From positions 3,756,001 to 3,820,000 of the forward strand of contig LR743504.1 of assembly GCA_902712845.1 (NCBI GenBank): a stretch of 64,000 nucleotides of DNA, given 5' to 3'. The DNA is from Methylobacterium bullatum (lineage in GTDB: Bacteria; Pseudomonadota; Alphaproteobacteria; Rhizobiales; Beijerinckiaceae). Under the pieces are notes generated by a model. That model was not told the origin of the DNA. It ran no database searches and saw only the letters and a program-made list of their open reading frames with translations. This document shows positions 8,834 through 17,282 of the stretch, piece after piece. The position numbers and the translations under genes were made by a program. Each line of letters opens with the position of its first letter. The first letter of the stretch is position 1.

Positions 8834-10231
8834 ATGTGGACCCGCGAGATCCCCTTCATCGATCCCGTCGCGGCGGCGGAGGCGTTCTCGTCCCTGCCGG
8901 GGCTGGCCTTCCTCGACAGCGCCATGCGCCACGAGACCCTGGGACGCGTCTCGATCGTGGCCGCAGACCCGTTCGGGCGGTTCCGCTACGCGAACGGCCG
9001 CGCGACGCTCGACGGACTCGCCCTCGAGGGGTCCGGCCTGGAGGCCCTTCGCGCCTGCCTCGCGCCCTACCGGCTGGCCGAGGACGAGGGAATCGGCTTT
9101 CCCGGCGGGGCCATCGGCTATTTCGCCTACGATCTTGGCGCCAGCCTGGAGCGGGTGACGCCGCCGGCCCGCCGCGCCGGCCTCACCGACGACATCGCCT
9201 TCAACCTCTACGACACGATTCTCGCCATCGACCATGACAGCCGTACCTGCCGGCTCATCGCCACCGGCTTTCCAGAACTGGCGGATTCCGCCCGCGCCAC
9301 CAGGGCACGGAAGCGGCTCGACCGTTTCGCGGAGTTGCTCGCGGCCGGCCGCCGCACCGGAACGAGGACGGAGGTGCCGCCGCTCGCCTGGCGCTCCAAC
9401 TTCACCCGGACCTCCTACGAGGCGGCGGTGGAGAGGGTCCGCGACTACATCCGGGCCGGGGACATCTACCAGGCCAATATCGCCCAGCGCTTCGAGGCGG
9501 CGCTGCCGGCTGGATACGATCCCTTCGCGCTCTATCACCGCCTGCGCGAGACCAACCCGGCGACCTTCGGCGCCTATCTCTCCTTCGACGCCCTCACCAT
9601 CGCGTCGAGCAGCCCCGAGCGCTTCATGAAGCTGCAGGGCAGGGCGGTGGAGACCCGGCCGATCAAGGGCACCGTGCGCCGGGTGGAGGATCCCGCCGAA
9701 GACCGGTCTCTGGGCGAAGCGCTCCAGGCCAACGTCAAGGAGCGGGCCGAGAACATCATGATCGTCGATCTCTTGCGCAACGACCTCTCGCGCATCTGCG
9801 AGCCGCACAGCGTCAAGGTGCCGGTCCTGTGCGGGCTCGAATCCTACGCCTCGGTCCATCACCTCGTCTCGGTGGTGACCGGGACCCTGCGCCAGGGGCT
9901 CGACGCCATCGACCTGATCGCCGCCACCTTCCCCGGCGGCTCGATCACCGGGGCGCCGAAACTGCGCGCCATGGACATCATCACGGAGATCGAGGGCGAT
10001 GCCCGCGAGCTCTATTGCGGGGCCATCGGCGCCATCGGGTTCGACGGGTCGCTCGACACCTCCATCGCCATCCGCACCGTGTTCATGGACGAGACCCGCG
10101 CCGTGCTCCAAGCGGGAGGAGGGGTGACGCTCCTCTCCGACCCGGCCGCCGAATACGAGGAGACCCTGACCAAGGCGGCACGGGTCTTCGCCGCCTTCGA
10201 GCCAGATCGCAACCGGGGCGAGGCGCCATGA
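8834..10231 (+). CDS. pabB: Aminodeoxychorismate synthase component I PabB
   Basis: 465 residues of the chorismate-utilising family. With PabA-derived ammonia it converts chorismate to 4-amino-4-deoxychorismate, the precursor of 4-aminobenzoate and folate. Diagnostic segments are AGDIYQANIAQRFEA, FERFMKLQ-like SSSPERFMKLQGR, ETRPIKGT, ENIMIVDLLRNDLSRI and FPGGSITGAPKLRAM. PIKGT rather than PIAGT supports PabB over anthranilate synthase TrpE, and the adjacent aminodeoxychorismate lyase agrees. The ATG at 8834 begins MWTREIPFIDP. Its last four bases overlap the start of pabA (ATGA), indicating translational coupling. Confidence 0.92.
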   Translation: MWTREIPFIDPVAAAEAFSSLPGLAFLDSAMRHETLGRVSIVAADPFGRFRYANGRATLDGLALEGSGLEALRACLAPYRLAEDEGIGFPGGAIGYFAYDLGASLERVTPPARRAGLTDDIAFNLYDTILAIDHDSRTCRLIATGFPELADSARATRARKRLDRFAELLAAGRRTGTRTEVPPLAWRSNFTRTSYEAAVERVRDYIRAGDIYQANIAQRFEAALPAGYDPFALYHRLRETNPATFGAYLSFDALTIASSSPERFMKLQGRAVETRPIKGTVRRVEDPAEDRSLGEALQANVKERAENIMIVDLLRNDLSRICEPHSVKVPVLCGLESYASVHHLVSVVTGTLRQGLDAIDLIAATFPGGSITGAPKLRAMDIITEIEGDARELYCGAIGAIGFDGSLDTSIAIRTVFMDETRAVLQAGGGVTLLSDPAAEYEETLTKAARVFAAFEPDRNRGEAP

Positions 10232-10830
10232 TCCTCGTCGTCGACAATTACGATTCCTTCGTCTTCAACGTGGTGCGCTACGTGGAGGAACTCGGCCAGG
10301 AGGTGAAGGTCCTGCGCAACGACGCCGTCGACGTCGCCGGCATCCGTGCGCTCGCCCCCGAGGCGCTGATCCTCTCCCCCGGCCCCTGCACCCCCAACGA
10401 GGCCGGCGTGACCCTGCCCGCCATCGAGGCCCTGTCCGGCGAAATCCCGATCCTCGGCGTCTGCCTCGGCCACCAGGCCATCGGCGCGGCCTTCGGCGGC
10501 CGGGTCGAGCGGGCGGCGCGGCCGCTCCACGGCCAGGCGACGGCGATCCGGCATGACGGGTCCGGCCTGTTCGCGGGCCTGCCCGACCCGATGCAGGTGG
10601 GCCGCTACCATTCCCTCATCGTCACGCCCCAGCCCGGCATGGACGAATCCCTCGTCGTCGACGCCGTGTCGGGGGAGGGCGAGGTGATGGCCCTGTCGCA
10701 CCGGCGCCACCCGACGATGGGCGTGCAGTTCCACCCGGAATCGGTGCTGACCGAGAACGGCCACGCGGTGTTCGGCAACTTCCTCGATCTGGCGCGCCGG
10801 TGGCGGGAGACCCGCGATGCTGTGGTTTGA
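10228..10830 (+). CDS. pabA: Aminodeoxychorismate synthase component II PabA (glutamine amidotransferase)
   Basis: 200 residues of a class I glutamine amidotransferase that supplies ammonia to PabB. The N-terminus MILVVDNYDSFVFNVVRYVE is typical. The nucleophile Cys is in GVCLGHQAIG near residue 79, and the His-Glu pair is in MGVQFHPESV. Related proteins serve both PabB and TrpE; placement between pabB and pabC argues for the folate branch. Overlaps pabB by 4 bp and pabC by 14 bp, so the three are almost certainly one transcript. Confidence 0.93.
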   Translation: MILVVDNYDSFVFNVVRYVEELGQEVKVLRNDAVDVAGIRALAPEALILSPGPCTPNEAGVTLPAIEALSGEIPILGVCLGHQAIGAAFGGRVERAARPLHGQATAIRHDGSGLFAGLPDPMQVGRYHSLIVTPQPGMDESLVVDAVSGEGEVMALSHRRHPTMGVQFHPESVLTENGHAVFGNFLDLARRWRETRDAVV

Positions 10831-11662
10831 CGGCGTCCTCCACGAGGGAAGCCACCACGGTTTCGACCTCGCCGACCGGGGCCTGACCCTCGGGGACGGC
10901 CTGTTCGACACGGCCCTCTGCCTCGGCGGCCGCATCGCCTTCCGGGAGGCGCATCTTACCCGGCTCGCCGCCTCGGCCGGGGATCTGGGCTTTGCCATCG
11001 ACCGGGAGGCGGTGGGGGAGGCGATGCGCCTCGTGGCCGCTGCCATCGGCGACGGCGCGCTCCGCACCACGGTGACCCGCGGCTCCGGCCCGCGCGGCCT
11101 CGCCCCGCCGGAGCCGGCCCGGCCGGTCTGGTGGATCACCGCCGCGCCGCGCCGGGCGGGATCGGGGTTCGCGCCGGTCTCGCTGTCTCCGAGCGAGATC
11201 CGCCGCAACGAGACCTCGCCGGCCGCGAGGATCAAGACGCTGGGCTATCTCGACGCCATCCTCGCCGCCCGGGAGGCGAGGGCGCGGGGATTCGACGAGG
11301 CCCTGTTCCTCAACACCAGAGGCCACCTCGCCTGCGCCGGGACCGGCAACCTGTTCGCAATCCTGGACGGGCGCCTCGTCACCCCGCCCCTGTCGGACGG
11401 CGTGCTGCCCGGCATCGTCCGGGCACAGGTTCTCGGCTTGGCGCAATCCCTCGGCATCGGGACCGCGGAACGCTCCCTCGCCCTCGAGGAGGTCCTGGCC
11501 GCCGAGGCGGTGGTCATGACCAATTCCCTGCGCGGCCTGTCCCCCGTCACGACGATCGGGACGACGGCGTTTCCCGGCGGGCACGAAGCCGTCGCCGCGT
11601 TGAGCCACGGGCTCCGCCGTCTCATCGCCGAGGAATGCGGCGTCGCGCCGGAAGTGGCGTGA
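10817..11662 (+). CDS. pabC: Aminodeoxychorismate lyase PabC-like (class IV PLP enzyme)
   Basis: 281 residues of the fold-type IV aminotransferase family. Expected to remove pyruvate from aminodeoxychorismate, giving 4-aminobenzoate. The N-terminal DRGLTLGDGLFDTALCLGG and the catalytic Lys in ARIKTLGYLDAILA are clear, and the late EAVVMTNSLRGLSPV segment is family-typical. The sequence alone would also permit a branched-chain or D-amino acid aminotransferase; the 14-bp overlap with pabA is the main reason for the PabC call. Cytosolic. Confidence 0.87.
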   Translation: MLWFDGVLHEGSHHGFDLADRGLTLGDGLFDTALCLGGRIAFREAHLTRLAASAGDLGFAIDREAVGEAMRLVAAAIGDGALRTTVTRGSGPRGLAPPEPARPVWWITAAPRRAGSGFAPVSLSPSEIRRNETSPAARIKTLGYLDAILAAREARARGFDEALFLNTRGHLACAGTGNLFAILDGRLVTPPLSDGVLPGIVRAQVLGLAQSLGIGTAERSLALEEVLAAEAVVMTNSLRGLSPVTTIGTTAFPGGHEAVAALSHGLRRLIAEECGVAPEVA

Positions 11663-11676
11663 GGCCGGAGACCATC

Positions 11677-12078
11677 ATGCCGGAGGCCCCCAACCGCCTG
11701 CTCTCGCGGCTATGCCTCGCCGCGCTCTATGGCGGCATCGGCCTCCTCCACCTCGCGGCCGCCGACAAGTTCCTGCCGATCATGCCCGATTGGGTGCCCT
11801 GGCCGAGGCGGGTCGTCATCCTGACGGGTCTCTACGAACTCGCCTGCGTGGCGGGCCTGTTCGTCGCGCGCACCCGCCGCGCCGCAGGCTACGCCCTGGC
11901 CGCCTACGCGATCTGCGTGTTCCCGGCCAACATCAAGCACGCGGTGGAGGGGATCTCCGTTCCCGGCCTGCCCGACAGCTGGTGGTATCACGGCCCCCGC
12001 CTCGCCCTGCAGCCGGTTCTGGTCTGGTGGGCGCTCCACGCCACGCGGATCGTCGATTGGCCGTTCGGGCGGCGGTAG
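11677..12078 (+). CDS. DoxX-like four-helix membrane protein
   Basis: 133 residues with four hydrophobic segments. The first includes LALYGGIGLLHLAAADKF-like sequence, followed by PDWVPWPRRVVILTGLYELA, and the last region ends in LQPVLVWWALHATRIV. This is the layout of DoxX-type small membrane proteins (quinol-oxidase-subunit-like), most of which have no assigned function. It starts 14 bp after pabC with a GAGG-type ribosome binding site and is probably the last gene of the pab transcript, without an obvious functional link. Confidence 0.72.
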   Translation: MPEAPNRLLSRLCLAALYGGIGLLHLAAADKFLPIMPDWVPWPRRVVILTGLYELACVAGLFVARTRRAAGYALAAYAICVFPANIKHAVEGISVPGLPDSWWYHGPRLALQPVLVWWALHATRIVDWPFGRR

Positions 12079-12115
12079 AGCGTGCGCGGCCGAACGGACC
12101 GAAGCCAGCCGGCGA

Positions 12116-12946
12116 TCAGGCTTCCGAACGCTTCACCCGCTGCCAGGCGGCCTCCATGGCGGAAAGATCGGCCTCGTCCAGGCTTGCCCCATCCTCCGCG
12201 ATCAAAGCCGCCATGGCGTGGAAGCGCCGCTCGAACTTAATATTCCCTCTTTTCAAGGAATATTCCGGGTCTATTCCGGAATGCCGGGCGAGATTCACCA
12301 CCGCGAAGAGCAGGTCGCCGATCTCCTCGGCGAGGTGATCCGGGTCGTTCCGCCCGAGCGCGTCGGCGACCTCGTCCACCTCCTCGCGGATCTTGGCGAC
12401 GACCGAGGCCGCGTCCGGCCAGTCGAATCCGTGCCGCGCCGCGTTGCGGCTAATCTTCTCGGCCCGGGTGAGGGCGGGCAGGGCCTTGGCGACGGAGCCG
12501 AGGAGGTCACTCACGGCGTGTTCGGACCGCCCCGTCTTCTCCGACCGTTCCGCCGCCTTCGCCGCATTCCAGTTGGCGTCGAGCTGCGTCAGGTTCAGGC
12601 GTTCGGGACCGTCCGCCAGCAGCGACCCATCCGCTTCGAACACATGCGGATGCCGCCGGATCAGCTTGGCGCAGATCGCCCGGACCACGTCGTCGAAGGC
12701 GAAGCTCCCGGCCTCCTCGGCGACCCGCGCCTGGAACACGACCTGGAGCAGGAGGTCGCCGAGTTCGCCCTTCAGCTCGTCGAAATCACCGCGCTCAATG
12801 GCGTCCACCACCTCGTAGGCTTCCTCCAGCGTGTAAGGCGCGAGGGTTTCGAGGGTCTGGACCTGGTCCCAGGCGCAGCCCCGTTCGGGATCGCGCAGGG
12901 CCGCCATCAATCGCAGCAGGGTCTCGATCGGGGCTTCGGATGTCAC
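12116..12946 (-). CDS. mazG: Nucleoside triphosphate pyrophosphohydrolase MazG
   Basis: 276 residues with two MazG repeats. The first has GCAWDQVQTLETLAPYTLEEAYE and EELKGELGDLLLQVVFQ-type metal-binding Glu/Asp residues; the second has REEVDEVADAL and EEIGDLLFAVVNLARH. The enzyme hydrolyses NTPs to NMP and pyrophosphate as housecleaning and may lower (p)ppGpp signalling. I placed the start at GTG 12946, which matches where family proteins begin; an ATG at 13054 would add a Pro-rich stretch not expected in the family. An unusually AT-rich patch at 12236-12285 includes a GGAATATTCC palindrome (12257-12266) that recurs near the downstream replication module. Confidence 0.9.
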   Translation of the reverse strand: MTSEAPIETLLRLMAALRDPERGCAWDQVQTLETLAPYTLEEAYEVVDAIERGDFDELKGELGDLLLQVVFQARVAEEAGSFAFDDVVRAICAKLIRRHPHVFEADGSLLADGPERLNLTQLDANWNAAKAAERSEKTGRSEHAVSDLLGSVAKALPALTRAEKISRNAARHGFDWPDAASVVAKIREEVDEVADALGRNDPDHLAEEIGDLLFAVVNLARHSGIDPEYSLKRGNIKFERRFHAMAALIAEDGASLDEADLSAMEAAWQRVKRSEA

Positions 12947-13084
12947 GGGCTCACCATGCTGGAGAAAGTTAGGAAGGGGAAAGGGCGCAGGTCCGGGCTC
13001 GGCCACGGTTAGGCCAACCGGTGGCGTCCCCTCAAGCCGGTGTCGCAGGGGCACGATCCATCCTCGTCTGTGCCGAACCTGTGG

Positions 13085-13225
13085 ACCGGGAGAGTAGGAA
13101 TTCTGGAAATTCCAAGATATCGATCAAAAAACCGAGCCGTCCGGTAAAGCGAACGACCCACCGACCACTTAGGAAAGATATCAGTAACCTCTTTTTAGAG
13201 AGTCAGTTTAGCAAGTTATATGGGA
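13085..13225. other. AT-rich stretch beside the iterons, possible DNA unwinding element
   Basis: This stretch is strikingly AT-rich against its surroundings (for example TATCGATCAAAAAA and CTCTTTTTAGAGAGTCAGTTTAG) and holds no gene. It includes a small perfect palindrome GGAATT-CTGGA-AATTCC at 13097-13113. AT-rich DNA next to iterons is where plasmid origins melt. I could not find a convincing DnaA box, so the assignment rests on composition and position. Confidence 0.5.
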
Positions 13226-13267
13226 CGGCGAATTCGCGTGGTCTTGCCGTAGGTTGAGACCCTTTCG

Positions 13268-13449
13268 CGTATCGAACTCTGCGCGGGGACGTATCGAACT
13301 CTGCGTGGTGCCGTATCGGATTCTGCGCTGTCGCGGCCCCGATCCGTATGCGATTCTGCGCCGATCCGTATGGAATTCTGCGGGGAGAACGGGGTTTGAC
13401 GGTGAAGTATGGGGATAGAACGGAATTCCGGCCCGTATCGAACTCTGCG
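13268..13449 (+). repeat. Six iterons of a plasmid-type replication origin
   Basis: Direct 16-bp repeats with consensus CGTATCGAACTCTGCG lie at 13268, 13290, 13312, 13345, 13367 and 13434 (each 16 bp). Copies 1, 2 and 6 are identical; copies 3, 4 and 5 vary only at positions 6-10 of the unit. Start-to-start distances are 22, 22, 33, 22 and 67 bp, close to whole turns of DNA, so most copies face the same side of the helix. They end 201 bp before the repA start. Such phased repeats are the binding sites of iteron-type Rep proteins. Confidence 0.85.
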
Positions 13450-13650
13450 TAGACTTCGGAAGGGCTGAGGGGCGGTCTCTTCCGGCGGCGGGATCGCCGC
13501 ACGGGTGCGGCCCATCCCCCGGCTGCGGGGTTCCGTCGCCGAGCCCTTGGGCCGACTCCGTGGATTGTCGGGATAAGATCCGGCCCCGGCGACTCCTGGC
13601 CTCCGAATCGTGCGATGGCGGGAGTTCAGTGACCAGAGCCGCCGGTATCG

Positions 13651-14778
13651 ATGACAGCCATGGGGATCGAGGAGAAGCTCGCCCAGATCCGTGATCCCGA
13701 CCTCCTGGAGGAGGTCGAGGCCGGCCGCGGCAGCTTCCTGTTCGGAAGCATCGTCGAGCACATCCTCCACCGGCAGCGTGCCCGCGACGCCGAGGCGGCG
13801 ATCCTGCGCGAGGCCGCCGACATGCGCGGCGCCATGCCCCGCGACCGGCGCCGGCGCGACATGGTGCGCGAGGTCATCGAGAACGAACCGACCCTGCCGG
13901 AGAACCTGCAGCACATCCACAGCGTGCTGGCCCTGTGCGGCCTGCCCTATCGCGATCCGGGCGATGCCCGCGAGTTCTTCCGGGAATACGGCCGCAACTC
14001 CCTCAGCCTGCTGGCCGGCCGCCTCAAGAACCCGGTCAATGGCGAGATGGAGTTCCAGGGCCTGCCCTACGGCCCCAAGGCCCGCCTCGTCCTGCTGCAT
14101 CTCTGCACCGAGGCGGTGCGCCAGCGCAGCCCCACCATCACGGTGGCCGACAGCCTGTCGGGCTTCATGAAGGAGATGGGATTTTCCGTCACCGGCGGCG
14201 AGCGCGGCACGATCCGGCAGTTCAAGGAACAGCTCAACCGGCTCGCCGCCTGCACCCTGCAGATCGGCCTCTGGGACGGCAGCGACAAGGCCAGCACCCT
14301 TAACGTGCCGCCCTTCCGCCAGCTCGACCTCTGGCTCTCGCACGGATCGGGGGAGGGGCAGGTCTGGTCGAAGACCGTCCAGTTCCACCAGGATTTCTAC
14401 GACAACCTGATCCAGCACGCCCTGCCGGTGGATATCCGCGCGGCCCGCGCCTTCGCCGGATCGGCCCGCAAGCTCGATCTCCTGTTCTGGCTCGGCTACC
14501 GCCTGCGCGTCCTGCAGCGCCCGCTGCGGCTGACCTGGGCCAATCTGCACAGCCAGTTCGGCGCCGACAATGCCAGCATCCGCAGCTTTCGGCAGGCCTT
14601 CAAGGCCGATCTCGCCCATATGCAGGAGGTCTTCCCGAAACTGCCCGTGTCGCTCGACGAGGCCGGCATGATGCTCCAGCCCGCCCATCCGAGCGCCCTG
14701 CTGGTGCCGCCCAGGCTCGGCGGAGCGAAGGCGGGCGCATCCAGGGCCGGTGCGGCACGGCGCGCCCTCGCGGGCTGA
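13651..14778 (+). CDS. repA: Plasmid-type replication initiator RepA (RPA/RepA_C family)
   Basis: 375 residues resembling the plasmid-encoded RepA family of alphaproteobacteria. The central region has FQGLPYGPKARLVLLHLCTE, a GFSVTGGERGTIRQFKEQL segment that looks like a winged-helix DNA contact, and a second domain with IDLLFWLGYRLR-like and LRLTWANLHSQFGAD sequences. It should bind the upstream iterons and open the origin. ATG 13651 has a weak ribosome binding site; an in-frame ATG at 13660 is an alternative. No parA/parB or repB lies nearby, so partition functions are missing. The gene is intact, which is unexpected for a dead relic. Confidence 0.85.
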   Translation: MTAMGIEEKLAQIRDPDLLEEVEAGRGSFLFGSIVEHILHRQRARDAEAAILREAADMRGAMPRDRRRRDMVREVIENEPTLPENLQHIHSVLALCGLPYRDPGDAREFFREYGRNSLSLLAGRLKNPVNGEMEFQGLPYGPKARLVLLHLCTEAVRQRSPTITVADSLSGFMKEMGFSVTGGERGTIRQFKEQLNRLAACTLQIGLWDGSDKASTLNVPPFRQLDLWLSHGSGEGQVWSKTVQFHQDFYDNLIQHALPVDIRAARAFAGSARKLDLLFWLGYRLRVLQRPLRLTWANLHSQFGADNASIRSFRQAFKADLAHMQEVFPKLPVSLDEAGMMLQPAHPSALLVPPRLGGAKAGASRAGAARRALAG

Positions 14779-14800
14779 GGCATCTTCCGAATATCCGCGA

Positions 14801-14855
14801 GGAATATTCCATACTCTCCCATCCTCTGCTAGACATTCCGTAATTGGAATATTCC
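14801..14855. promoter_or_regulatory. Pair of GGAATATTCC palindromes before the winged-helix gene
   Basis: Two identical perfect 10-bp palindromes GGAATATTCC at 14801-14810 and 14846-14855, 45 bp apart, lie in the short space between repA and the next gene. The second ends 12 bases before the ATG at 14868, where a bound protein would block translation or transcription. The same palindrome occurs at 12257-12266 in mazG. They look like operator sites for a dimeric regulator. Confidence 0.5.
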
Positions 14856-14867
14856 AGAGGTGCCACC

Positions 14868-15338
14868 ATGTTCCTGACGGAAGCCGAAGCCGAGGCGCGC
14901 CTCTCCGAGCTCTATCGCGAGCGGACCCGGATCGAGCGGGCCATCGCCGACCTCACGCTCTTCCTCGATATCGGTCGCCGGATCTCCGGACCCGCCGGAG
15001 GGGCAGGGGATGGGCAGCGCGGTCCGGCCCCGGTCACCCCGCCGCCGGATCCGGCAAGCGAGGAGCCCGCCGGCGAATCCGGCGGCGACCGGTCGCAGGC
15101 CCGGCGCGAGGGCCGTCTCCTCATGGAGGCGGCTTCCGAGATCCTCGACGAGGCGGGCCGGCCCCTCCACGCCGCCGAGATCCTGGAGGGCCTGACCCTG
15201 CGCGGCCTGTCGGTCCCCGGCATCGACCCGGTGGCGGCCCTCAACACCCGGCTGTGGAAGCGCTCGGGACCCGACGGTCCGTTCCAGCGCCTCGGCGACG
15301 CGGTCTATGCCCTCGCCTCCGGGCCCGACGACGAATGA
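14868..15338 (+). CDS. Small protein with coiled N-terminus and C-terminal winged-helix (HARE-HTH-like) domain
   Basis: 156 residues. The N-terminal third is a helix rich in Glu, Arg and Leu (EAEARLSELYRERTRIERAI). A Pro/Gly/Ser-rich linker follows, and the C-terminal 70 residues (ASEILDEAGRPLHAAEILEG through GPFQRLGDAVYAL) resemble the HARE-HTH winged-helix domain found in restriction, transcription and recombination proteins. The ATG at 14868 has an AGAGG ribosome binding site. It follows repA by 89 bp and sits behind two identical palindromes, so it may be a regulator of the replication module (inference). No enzymatic domain is visible. Confidence 0.6.
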   Translation: MFLTEAEAEARLSELYRERTRIERAIADLTLFLDIGRRISGPAGGAGDGQRGPAPVTPPPDPASEEPAGESGGDRSQARREGRLLMEAASEILDEAGRPLHAAEILEGLTLRGLSVPGIDPVAALNTRLWKRSGPDGPFQRLGDAVYALASGPDDE

Positions 15339-15341
15339 GGC

Positions 15342-16040
15342 TCAGAACCGCCCGTTCCCGGTGATCCCTGCGATGATCTCTTCGCGGGCGGCGCGCGAGG
15401 CGGCGAATCGCGCGCGGGCCGCCGCGACCACCTCGGGCGAGGCCGTGCCGGGATGGCCTGCCGAGAAGGGCGGGGCCGGCGCGTATTCGAGGGCCAGCTG
15501 GATCGTCTCGGCCTCGATCCGGCCCGCGAGCTCGGCCACCGCCGCGAGGGCGAAATCGAGACCGGCCGTGACGCCGCCTCCGGTGATGATCCGTCCGTCG
15601 CGCACGATCCGCTCGTCGACCGGGATCGCCCCGAACGCGGCCAGCAGGTCGAGGGCGCCCCAATGGGTCGTCGCGCGCTTCCCCCGCAGCAGGCCCGCCG
15701 CCCCGAGGATGAGGGCGCCGGTACAGACCGAGGTGACGAGGATCGGCCGCTCGGCCTGGGCGCGCACGAAATCGAGCACGGGCGCGTGCGTCATCAGGGC
15801 GTTCACGCCGATCCCGCCCGGAATGCAGAGGAGATCGAGGGGCGGGCAGGCGGCCAGATCCGTCGTGGGCGTCAGCGGCAATCCGGTGGCGCTGACGATG
15901 GTGGCGCGGTCGAGGCCGACGAGATGGACGCGCGCCCCCGGCAGCGAGGCGAAGACCTCGTAGGGCGCGGTGAGGTCGAGCTGCTGCACGCCCTCGAAGG
16001 TTAGGAGGCCGATCTCGAAGCGGATCTCGGTCTGCGGCAT
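15342..16040 (-). CDS. DJ-1/PfpI family protein (isonitrile hydratase-like)
   Basis: 232 residues of the DJ-1/PfpI superfamily. The nucleophile elbow is SVCTGALILGAAGLL with Cys near residue 105, and the fold opens with FEIGLLTFEGVQQLDLTAPYEVF. The nearest well-known relatives are isonitrile hydratases, but many family members have no assigned activity. It is divergent from an AraC-type GlxA regulator whose N-terminal half has the same fold, with 83 bp between the starts. The two may share a promoter region and a common ligand (inference). Converges on the winged-helix gene with a 3-bp gap. Confidence 0.8.
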   Translation of the reverse strand: MPQTEIRFEIGLLTFEGVQQLDLTAPYEVFASLPGARVHLVGLDRATIVSATGLPLTPTTDLAACPPLDLLCIPGGIGVNALMTHAPVLDFVRAQAERPILVTSVCTGALILGAAGLLRGKRATTHWGALDLLAAFGAIPVDERIVRDGRIITGGGVTAGLDFALAAVAELAGRIEAETIQLALEYAPAPPFSAGHPGTASPEVVAAARARFAASRAAREEIIAGITGNGRF

Positions 16041-16123
16041 GGCAAGGGTCTCCGGGAGAAGGCGGCAACGGAAAGGCCGCGGCTGGACAGGTCCGACGAT
16101 ACCGGCGCAGGCTGCCGGCCGAC

Positions 16124-17137
16124 ATGACCAAAAACCCTCCTATCCTGCCAAGCCACCCGCTGCGGGAGCGACCACTCGCCGTGGCGATCCTGGTCTATCC
16201 GGGGGTGCAGCTCCTCGATGTGGCCGGTCCGCTCCAGGTCTTTGCCACCGCCAACGACCTTTTCGTCGATGCCGGCCGGCCGCTCCCTTATCGGGTGAGT
16301 GTCGTCGCCGAGCGGGCCGGCTCCATCGCCACCTCGTCGGGTCTCGCCCTGACGGCCGAGGGGCTGGTCCCAGATTCCGGCTCCATCGACACGCTGATCG
16401 TCGCCGGCGGGCGAGGGGTTCAGGCCCAGCTCGACAATGCCGACCTTCGGGGCTGGCTGTGCGAGCGGGCCGCCCGGTCGCGCCGGGTCGCCTCGGTCTG
16501 CACCGGGGCCTTCCTCCTCGGGGCGGCGGGCCTCCTCGACGGCCGCCGGGTGGTCACCCACTGGACCCGTTGCGATGCCCTCCGGGCTCTCTATCCGGCG
16601 GCGAGGGTCGAGGCCGACCCGATCTTCATCCGTGACGGCGGGCTCTGGACCTCGGCCGGAGTCACCGCCGGCATCGATCTCGCGCTCGCCCTGGTGGAGG
16701 CCGATCTCGGGCGGGAGATGTCCCTGGCCGTGGCGCGTCACCTCGTCGTGTTCCTCAAGCGGCCCGGCGGGCAGGCCCAGTTCAGCGCCGCCCTCTCGCT
16801 CCAGGCCGGCGACAACCGGTTCGGCCGCCTCCATGCCTGGATCGGCGAGAACCTCGCCGCCGATCTGACGATCCCCGCCCTGGCCGACCGGGCCGGGATG
16901 AGCCCGCGCAGCTTCGCCCGGCATTACCGCGCCGCGACGGGCCGCAGCCCGGCCGAGGCGATGGAGGGCATCCGCTTCGAGGCCGCCCGCCGGCTGCTGG
17001 AGGAAACCGACCTGCCGCTGAAGCGCATCGCCGAACGCTGTGGCTTTGGTGCGGAGGAGACCCTGCGCCGGGTCTTCCTGCGCCGGATCGCGACGACGCC
17101 CGGCGATTACCGCCGTCGTTTCGCTGCTTTTGCGTGA
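16124..17137 (+). CDS. GlxA family transcriptional regulator (DJ-1/PfpI sensor plus AraC HTH)
   Basis: 337 residues. Residues 18-200 form a DJ-1/PfpI-like domain (VAILVYPGVQLLDVAGPLQVF; SVCTGAFLLGAAGLLDGRRVVTHW). The C-terminal 100 residues are an AraC-type double helix-turn-helix (LADRAGMSPRSFARHYRAATG and IAERCGFGAEETLRRVFLRR). Such regulators respond to amides, amino-acid derivatives or quaternary amines. It is divergent from the stand-alone DJ-1 protein, which is its most likely target. Confidence 0.9.
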   Translation: MTKNPPILPSHPLRERPLAVAILVYPGVQLLDVAGPLQVFATANDLFVDAGRPLPYRVSVVAERAGSIATSSGLALTAEGLVPDSGSIDTLIVAGGRGVQAQLDNADLRGWLCERAARSRRVASVCTGAFLLGAAGLLDGRRVVTHWTRCDALRALYPAARVEADPIFIRDGGLWTSAGVTAGIDLALALVEADLGREMSLAVARHLVVFLKRPGGQAQFSAALSLQAGDNRFGRLHAWIGENLAADLTIPALADRAGMSPRSFARHYRAATGRSPAEAMEGIRFEAARRLLEETDLPLKRIAERCGFGAEETLRRVFLRRIATTPGDYRRRFAAFA

Positions 17138-17282
17138 TCCTGGCAGCCCTCCTCCGATGCGGGCGAATTTGACTTTCCCGGCCGCATCATCGACACCGCC
17201 GCCCGTCGCGGCATCGACCGATCGTCAAGGGCTGCCCGTCGGCCCGGAGCCGCCCCATGTCCGCCCCATTGCGTCCCGTCTC

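Noticed and set aside
12236..12285. Insertion in mazG because of its AT-rich patch
   Set aside because: The encoded residues (DPEYSLKRGNIKFERRF) follow the MazG family pattern, so the frame is undisturbed and only codon use is unusual.
13268..13449. CRISPR-like array
   Set aside because: Repeats are 16 bp with 6-bp and longer irregular spacers and sit before a Rep gene; iterons explain them and no cas gene is present.
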